Source: Cadophora sp. MPI-SDFR-AT-0126 (Eukaryota; Ascomycota; Leotiomycetes; Helotiales; Ploettnerulaceae). From it: a stretch of DNA of 64,000 nt. The notes beneath the pieces were generated by a model, which saw only the letters and a program-made list of their open reading frames with translations, ran no database searches and had not been told where the DNA came from. The position numbers and the translations under genes were made by a program. Below, in pieces: positions 56,614 to 64,000 of this stretch (its first letter is position 1; each line of letters opens with the position of its first letter). The stretch is from assembly GCA_020747065.1 (NCBI GenBank), contig JAGMVK010000001.1:372001-436000 (forward strand). Reading direction: 5' to 3'.

Positions 56614-59600
56614 ATGGCAACTCTACGGGAGGCAGCTCGTCGACGCTTGAATCTGGATCCCTTGACGACCTCGCTCAACCTACCTCAAAACCAACCTCAC
56701 CACCAGACGCCCAGTTCAGCTTTATCGTCGACGTCTCTGAGTGCTCCCTTTGGATACAACCCTTCATCGTTCACTCCAGTCAGTGCCGTCAGGACATCCA
56801 CTTACAACCCAGCACAATGGTCGAACTCGCCCAGTGTCACGCCAGACAGCAGCAGTCATTTCTCTTCAGGACACTCTTCAGCACGTCCTCAAGATGTAGA
56901 GAGTATGCACAGTCTCTCTTTTTGCGAAACAGCGTTCTCAACGGACTGCTGTGTTGTCTCATTATAGTTGTGGAGAAGCTAACTAGCTCCCTCAGTGACC
57001 CCACCCCCTCCTCCGCCTTACAGTCCCCCTAGGTCACAACGAACGTCGATGATTATGAATGAAGAGCCATCCTCGGGAATATCACCTGCTACTCGAATTT
57101 CACCGTCAAATCATTACCGATCTTCCCCAGAACCTGCAGCAAATCCCACGTTTCCACCTCCTCCAAATACTCGGCAGCGTGCTGGATCTAGTGATAGAAC
57201 ACCGCATTTGTTCAATATATCTTCATTTTCCAGAAGACCTGCACAGGCTCCACAACAAGAAGCACCAAGACTTTCGCCCGAGATCAACAGAGACCATGCC
57301 TCGGGTTCACGGCGACCAGTGCCAATTTCTATTGAAGCACCATCGTCCGAGGAAGAGGGTTCGATAGTTGCTGAGTCACGGCCACCGGCTTCTCGTAGAG
57401 CTGCATCTACTGGCGCCATAAGTACGCCCTCGTCGTCCCGCTCGCGAGGTTCGTCAACATCAAGATGGGAACCGGGAATGCCACTCCCTCCACCCCCACC
57501 CGGGCCTCCGCCACCATCCTCGCGGTCACAGAGTATGAGCCGATCGACTGATCGTGTCGTCTCTCCACCAACGAGGAGACCAGGCCCAATGTCGTCGCTG
57601 GGACCCGTTCCACCAACTCCTGCGGGTTGGGTAGATGAAGATATTGTCGGAAGGGGTAGATCTCCCAATCGAGGCTTGCATATCGACACATCAAGCGTCA
57701 GCTCGAGCACCGCTGCCGAGTCAAATTCGGGCTCAAGCTCTTCGGGCTTGGCCAGAGCCCATGCTGTAAGAGGAGAGAAAACTCTTCGGGAGAGAAGAAC
57801 TGAAAGTAAGACACGGCGTAGTGCTGTCACGGAAGAGCCTTCCAACAATCCTTGGGCAGAGGCTATCACGCCATCAGACATCGTTCTTCCACAAACCTTA
57901 CTTACTCGACGGCCCACAATTACACGGTCGACCCCAAGAAGTGCAAGATCTCACCATATAGAAACACCTAGGTCTGCTGAGTCCCAGCACAACACTCCTA
58001 TCCAAGGTGGTCCAGGCACTGGATCCAGGGGGTCCACTCCCCGCCCGCCTGTCTCTTCCAGTCGACAAGAAGCTCCAACTCCACCTTTCTCTCCAGGTCA
58101 AATAAAGGCTGCTTTCATCGAGGGGTCTCCAGCAATACCACCGAAGGCGTTACCTACTCCCCCACCGCAATCGAGGCTCACGATGAGCTCTCCTGGCCGC
58201 CCAGTATCACATATACTGCACATACCAAACAATGATAGTACGACTATCGCGCCATTAGTCCCATCACGGCCTGGATCAAGACAATCGAATCACAGCCAAG
58301 TGTCTCAAATTTCACCGGCGGAACAATTTTCCCGTGCGGCTGTAGAAAGGCACCAAGCATTTGCCCAGAAAGAGGCTGCTGCTGCAACTGATGGCGAGCG
58401 TGTCCGGATATTTGCCGAGTTCATTGTCACCGAATCTCGGCTACGGAGAGAGAGATATGCTTCTGCTATTGATGACATGGGGTCTGAAATTCTTGAGCTT
58501 ACTCGCGATTTATTTCGACCTTACAGCAGTCCCAGGAGAGAATCTACCGTTTCACGGTCAAGTGCTTGGACTCCAGAATCTTCAACCGGACCTCGATCCC
58601 CTGGACCCATGGGAAATAGATCTCATCGAGGGTCTCTGATGGCAGCTTTGCACGACGCACCGAAACTCCAGACAGCTCAGGAGCCGTCTTCTGGCTCAAC
58701 GCCATCCTCCCCAGCAATCGGACGACCAGAATCGACCTGGTGGACTGGTTATATGCCTTCTCTGTCGCCAATCCCAAGCATGAGTGTGAGTGAGGCACCA
58801 GATGGTTCGGATTCGAGAGGTCGACCATCGAGCAGATGGTGGGAGGTAAGCCAGGAAGGCTCAAACGGCACGCCGTCTATGAGGCTGGAGCGATCAAAAC
58901 GAGAATCGAAGTACATGGGCATGCCACGTGAGTTACGTGAATCGTTGCAATACGAGAATGGTGATCCGAGAGCCAACCAAAATGGCAAAGGAATCGACAT
59001 GTCTGAGCCGAGCAGCGAGCAAAAGGTGTACGGGGCCAATGAGTATCCGCCAGAGAAAGTCGGATTGCATGAGCCAAGTAACAGATCGTCGTCTTCGAAA
59101 CCTCAAGAAGCTTCAGTCAGATCACCAGCACCCTTCTCGCCTGCGCCTACAACCCCAAACCCAAATCATCTAGATGTCTCCCGCCTTGTAACGCTACCTC
59201 CACCTTATCCTCGTCATCATCCAGCCGTAAACAACAACCACCCAGATCTCACGTCAATACGTACCGTCGTCCGCGTACTCAGCGACTTCACCGAAGTTGA
59301 GGCCACTAAAGAGCGCTTTTTAACCAACAGCAAACAGATCCAAGATGACCTTGCCGCCGAGACCAAGAAACGTCGAGACTCGCTCCGAATCAACATGCAA
59401 CGCGAGGTCGGCTCCGGAAACATGACTTACGCCGACGCAGCCAAAGTCGAAGCCACAGCCCTAGCGACTGAGCAAGAAAAGACCAAAGAAGCCTCCAAAC
59501 TCGACTTCGAGCTCTTCCAATCCCAAGTCGTAATTCCCCTCAATGACCTCCTCATGGACCGAGTCAACCGCTCAACCGAGCTCTTCGAACAACTCCGCTC

Positions 59601-60441
59601 CAAACTCTTCGTCGATGCACAAGAACAGTCACCTAACCTCACTCAAGAAGAAGGCGACGAGCAGCCCGAACTCCTCGAGAAACTAACCCTGCTGAAATGG
59701 ATCTTTGAGGCTCGCGAGCAGCTCCACAGAGAACTCTTCGATCTCCTAAGCGACCGCAACAACCGGTACCGAGACATGGTAATCACACCCTACCGCCTCG
59801 CCGGCAACGACGAAAAAGTTCTGAACGCAGAGCTATTCTTTGCAGAAGACGCATCGAAGCGCAAACTGGCCTTCGAGCAAGAAGTTCTCAAACGCACAGA
59901 GGAATTTATGGATATCATCGAAGAGAACGTCGTCCGCGGCGTCGAAGTGCAACTTTCTGCCTTCTGGGACATCGCGCCTTCTCTCAGCCGCATCACGGAT
60001 AAGATCCCCAGCCGTATAGACGAGAGTTTCGCGATCCAGATCCCCGCTGCCGAATACGAGGAGAATCCCAGTTACTACACCTTCCCGATGCAATATCTGT
60101 ATAGTCTGCTAGGACACTGCGAGAAGAGCACGTACCAGTTCATCGAGAGTCAGACGAACCTTCTATGTCTACTGCACGAGGTCAAGAGCGGTGTCACACT
60201 TGCGAATTGTAGGTTGATGCGTACACAGCGGATTGCGCAGGGGGAAGCCGAGGAGGAGGTTGAGACGGAGTTGAGGGAGGTGGAGAAGGATGAGGAGGTA
60301 CGGCTAACTGATGATTTGAAGGAGAAGGTGAGGTGTGTGGAGGAGTTGTGGAGTAGTGCGTTGGGGAGGGAGTTGACGGGGGTGAAGGATCGGATTGTCA
60401 GATTTTTGATCGAGCAGGGGGGATGGGATGAGGATGAATGA
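56614..60441 (+). CDS. Large disordered/coiled-coil fungal protein
   Basis: Two exons, 56614-56902 and 56996-60441, giving 1244 residues. The N-terminal 750 residues are Pro/Ser/Arg-rich and disordered, with polyproline runs (TPPPPPPYSPPRSQ, then PLPPPPPGPPPPSS) that could bind SH3, WW or EVH1 domains. Near residue 465 a helical block begins (RAAVERHQAFAQKEAAAATD, then IFAEFIVTESRLRRERYASA). The last 420 residues are alpha-helical, with likely coiled coils (FTEVEATKERFLTNSKQIQD, then LTLLKWIFEAREQLHRELFD) and an ordered end (YYTFPMQYLYSLLGHCEKST). I do not recognise a named domain. The layout suggests a cytoskeletal or signalling scaffold, which is inference. The intron phase restores frame exactly at the polyproline block. 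Confidence 0.78.
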
Positions 60442-61519
60442 TTGAAGTCCTCGTTCCCTATCCTCCTAAGGTTCGGAATCCTCATTTTCTTCTTTCTTGG
60501 GTTGGGATAGATGGACCTGGAGGTTTCAGAGGAATGGGTTGTAAAGGGGGCAGGGCTGGTAGTATGTTCGTTTCTTTGTAATTAATTTTCTACATGTGAG
60601 CTAGCTCCTTGTTCGAAAGAACGAAAGAGGAGGAGAATGATGGATACGATACCCCGAACGAACAGCACTCAACCAACAGATTTATCAAATCGAATATCTC
60701 ATACTTACCGTACCATTATATCATGGAAATCTGTCGAAAGGATTTTTCCAAGTTCTCTGCACAATCTTCCGCTTCTAAGATGCATTGCAATGCTCTTCAA
60801 AGTCGGTATCAAATTCAGACATTCGCTACTTAGTCCTAAACCGATAACCCGACATACCGACATCCCACGCATTCCCTTTGAGGAATCTCGGATTCTACCC
60901 TGCCCTGCCCTTGCATCATGCAGTCAGATTAGCCTTTGGTACGATGTCAGTTGGTATCGGTCGTACAGCAGAATCAGAGAGCGAATCATCATCGCTGGCT
61001 CCCATCCACTCTTAAAGCTGTCCAACATGTTGCATCACTATACACATATACTATTTCAGGGGGCCAATCGGGAAAGGGCACACAATAGTACTGAGGCTGG
61101 ATATTATAGTGAGTGTTGAGTAAGGATTTATTCAGCTTGTTCTCTTTGGAGGAATGGGCTGCCGAGCATGAGGACTGGAGGAGTTGAGGATTGGGTGCTT
61201 GGGTGGGAGGTAAGGGATTGCAGGAGGTAGGCAAGAAGAGGCGGGAGGTGGATTGTGGCGTTTGTTGGAAATAGAATTTAGGACGATTGATTGTGCATGT
61301 TGTGTTACTATTGACTGCTCGTGTATCTGGAAAATATGATATCTCCGATGCCACAGCTTTATCTAGGCTATTTGATATTTCTACTGCTTTTTGCGGTCTT
61401 ATGCTTTGGTTTGTTTCCGGATGGCTAAGCGATGGTGTCAACGAGCCGCGATTCTTCAAGATTTCTGATATATTATTCGTAGACAGACATGTAAAATAAA
61501 GGTATCCCCAACCCCTCAT
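60442..61519. other. Convergent 3' intergenic region
   Basis: About 1.1 kb between convergent genes, with only short frames lacking motifs (60609-61119 plus, 60989-61519 minus). No RNA gene seen. Confidence 0.55.
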
Positions 61520-64000
61520 TTATCGCTTCCCATACTCCTCAATTACACTTCTAGGCTTTCTAAACACTCCCAAAGGCTTGTACTCAATGTCCATCCCAAA
61601 GCCCTTTGGCCCACCAATCTCTAACCCACGAGCCGTCGAAGTCCACTTCTCGGACGCGACAATCCCCAAGACTACCACCAGTAGCCCATACCTATACTCA
61701 GGCGTTCCAATCGCTTCTCCATTCTGTGCATCAATAACACAAATCAGATCCGGCACGGAACAAACCGTTTCCTCCCCAATCATGGCCACGATGTTCTCAT
61801 TCTTGAACGGAATCTTCATCTTAGCACTCCCCTCACCCTCAATGATCACCTCACCATAAACATGCCCCATCCTCAAACTCCTCTCAACACCCACGATCTT
61901 TCCTCGGAACAGCACTTTCCCACTGCCGGCTTCCTCGATGATAGATTCCGCCACGGTGTCTATCCGGTTTGATTTTCTTGCAAGCGCAACGGCTCGTCCG
62001 ATTCGCCAGGATAGAGAGATCGTGTGCTCGACTACCCATTTCTTGGTGTTCGCTCCCGTCACTGGCCCTTTTGCACATGCTACGTGAGAACCCATCTGAG
62101 AAAGTGCTGCGCGGAAGGCTCGCTCGACCATCACTTCGGATTTGGCTTCTTTCATCAACTATCTTTCGTTAGAAAATGCGAGAAGAGGATGGATTAGTAT
62201 GCTACATACCATGACATTGCCATTACCGTCACAGATTGTGGAAGGGAGAAATACAGGCTTTGTTTCGAAGACAACTGGTGTCGTCTGCCATGCAACGGGA
62301 TATGCTCGACCCATCCAATCTCCATCGACGGTCGGGAGATTCATGTTAGTAGATGCCCCAAGTATCATACCCTGTAAGCCGTTCCCACCGCCGATTTCAA
62401 GTGCTATCACGGCATTTGGCTGTACTTTCATATATTCGTACAGCTCATTCTGAGATTGCATCATCCTGCCAAATTAGCGAGTTCAGGATGTCAAGCAACG
62501 CGGAGAGCTTACTCGTCGCCAGGCAATTTCTCGACTGACACTGTCGGAGATCCTTTCCCTCCTCCACACGCCACAAGATCCGTATCTTGGAGGTCATCTG
62601 GCGAGATCACTCTCACCACACCTCCGCTTCTCATGATTTCTCGAAGTCTCAGCATGTGGCCGTAAGGAGATCCTCCTCCTCCGGTCCCGAGGATATAGCA
62701 TCCAGTGCTGATCCAGGCGAGGTCCGTTTCTGAAATGATCCATTCCCGACCTTGAATATTCGGTGTGTAAGATGAGATGTCGATTTCCTCCAATTCGGCT
62801 TCATCAGCTTTGGATGTCTGTTTCTCGAATTCCGACATTTTGTTCTCTACAGTATCTAAGGGTACCAAATGTTCCTCACTAGAGAGCTTCTTGTCAAAGT
62901 CGAAGTCTCCAACTGCTTTGGCAATAAAGCGTGATTTGTTCGCAATATACTAGGAACTATTAGAGCAAATCTTATTTGACCAGGAAGACTCACTTGAAGA
63001 GGCAGGTGATCCATCTCAACAACCTGAACAGTTTCTGCTTTCGCCCCATTGTCAATCGCTTTTTGAATAGCTGTCTTTGATATCTCCTCCATGACTTGCT
63101 TTGAAGTCTTCGATTCAGTAGATTGGATCGTGTCAATAATCCCACTGACTCTCGCCGTAGCAGCTCCAATCGCATTTGCTACCCCTGACCACTCAGGCTT
63201 CACAACTTTGCTTGCTCCTTTCAACTCGTCTGGGGCAATGACTGCACCTCCACCAACCAAAAGCACCGGGATATCTTCAGCCGACGTCTTCATCGTATCA
63301 ATAACCCTCTCAAGCATCTGCTTCACCACCGCTTTGAAATCATCCACACCTGTAAGCTTGTCCAGAACCAAGGAACGATTCCCAATTTCGCACCCTCGTC
63401 CCAGAACTGTATAGTCCGTAGCTGTGGCGACATCCCCACCAAATACCATTGCTTTCTGGGGTAGCTGATATCCCACACTATCAGGACCAATGGATATCGT
63501 TCCATCCTCTCGCTTTCTCACAACAGATCCACCTCCAAGTCCAATACTGCGTACGTCCGGATACGAGAAATTTGTCCTTACTCCCGAAATCTCACTGAAC
63601 GCAGCGGCCTGGCGAGGAAATCCATTGGCAAGCAATAGACCAACGTCTGTAGTCGTACCACCAATATCCACCACCATCATAGCCTCCTTAATATCGTTCT
63701 GGGTGAGAAACGCCGCGCCTCTCATGCTATTGGTAGGGCCGCTGGAGAAAGTTCGGATAGGCAGTTTTGAGGCATTGCTTGCGAGTAATATCGTCCCATC
63801 GTTCTGCGTGATGAACACAGGACATTTCAGATTTAGTCGTGAGATCGCGCTGTGGAATGAGGCTATTGTCTTCCTAGCAAAGGGCAGGATCGAAGCGTTC
63901 AGGATTGCTGCATTTTCTCTCTCAAGAAATCCAAGATTGGCGACATCTTTCGAGAGGACGATATCTGCCTCGGGATAACACTCCTTGAAAATCGCTGCTG
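61520..64000 (-). CDS. Hydantoinase/oxoprolinase fused to DUF917, 5' part beyond the right edge
   Basis: Four exons are visible on the minus strand: 64000-62994 (open at the edge), 62949-62513, 62465-62210 and 62158-61520. All join in phase and give about 779 residues. The first exon is the ATP-grasping hydantoinase A / 5-oxoprolinase domain: IRTFSSGPTNSMRGAAFL, the phosphate-binding MVVDIGGTTTDVGLLLANG, then SIGLGGGSVV and VLLVGGGAVIAPDELKGA. After a linker comes DUF917: WIISETDLAWISTGCYILGT followed by GGGGSPYGH, then IALEIGGGNGLQGMILGAS and LPTVDGDWMGRAYP. These enzymes use ATP to open cyclic amides such as hydantoins or 5-oxoproline; the exact substrate is unknown. The N-terminal hydantoinase part is missing from this window. 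Fungal fusions of these two domains are known to occur. Confidence 0.88.

Noticed and set aside
57114..57917. 267-codon minus-strand frame
   Set aside because: Antisense of the Pro/Ser-rich part of the large plus-strand protein; composition artefact.
1..64000. tRNA, rRNA, CRISPR array or intact transposon
   Set aside because: No convincing B-box/cloverleaf, ribosomal signature, spaced repeat array, transposase/reverse-transcriptase motif or long terminal repeats were noticed by eye; tRNAscan-SE and RepeatMasker would settle it.

Overview
The window is nuclear DNA of a filamentous ascomycete (Pezizomycotina). The evidence is short GT-AG spliceosomal introns of about 40-150 bp, a HET-domain heterokaryon-incompatibility protein, a fused Nup98-Nup96 nucleoporin gene, an Irs4-type EH protein, a fungal transcription-factor-like protein and a 'REIRDLIY' family protein. 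Several proteins read most like Helotiales/Leotiomycetes, but that placement is only an impression. Exon models were built by hand from GT/AG sites and reading phase. In every multi-exon model the exon lengths close to a whole number of codons.

Layout, left to right. 1-1054: 5' part of a haem-oxygenase-like gene (-), running off the left edge. 2214-3215: REIRDLIY-type protein (+). 3564-5488: four-exon fungal transcription-factor-like protein (-). 5489-9560: a gene-poor stretch holding a broken siderophore-transporter (SIT-type MFS) gene. 9561-18383: an 8.8-kb single-exon FMP27/Hobbit/BLTP2-type lipid-transfer protein. 19152-20916: secreted M28 aminopeptidase. 21478-23268: Irs4-like EH protein (-). 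25294-26721: disordered fungal protein (-). 29678-31987: HET-domain protein. 32836-35972: DNA ligase IV. 36192-37244: a divergent pair of small cysteine-rich proteins with the same N-terminal cysteine pattern. 38670-40498: coiled-coil membrane protein (-). 42452-48870: Nup98-Nup96 precursor (-). 50125-51006: Cdc31-like centrin with an insertion. 51638-53450: epsin (-). 56614-60441: large disordered and coiled-coil fungal protein. 61520-64000: hydantoinase/oxoprolinase fused to DUF917 (-), running off the right edge.

Most genes are single-copy housekeeping functions: lipid transfer at membrane contacts, nuclear pore, spindle pole body, clathrin endocytosis, and non-homologous end joining. Accessory genes (HET, small Cys-rich pair, peptidase, hydantoinase) are interspersed. 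There is no obvious biosynthetic cluster, intact transposon, tRNA, rRNA or CRISPR array. The observations most worth checking are the decayed siderophore transporter with RIP-compatible stops, the divergent MCTQ-x7-CxC pair, an altered autoproteolysis site (HYT) in the nucleoporin, upstream ORFs abutting the FMP27 and LIG4 starts, and a centrin whose second EF-hand region is replaced by a Pro/Asn-rich insert.
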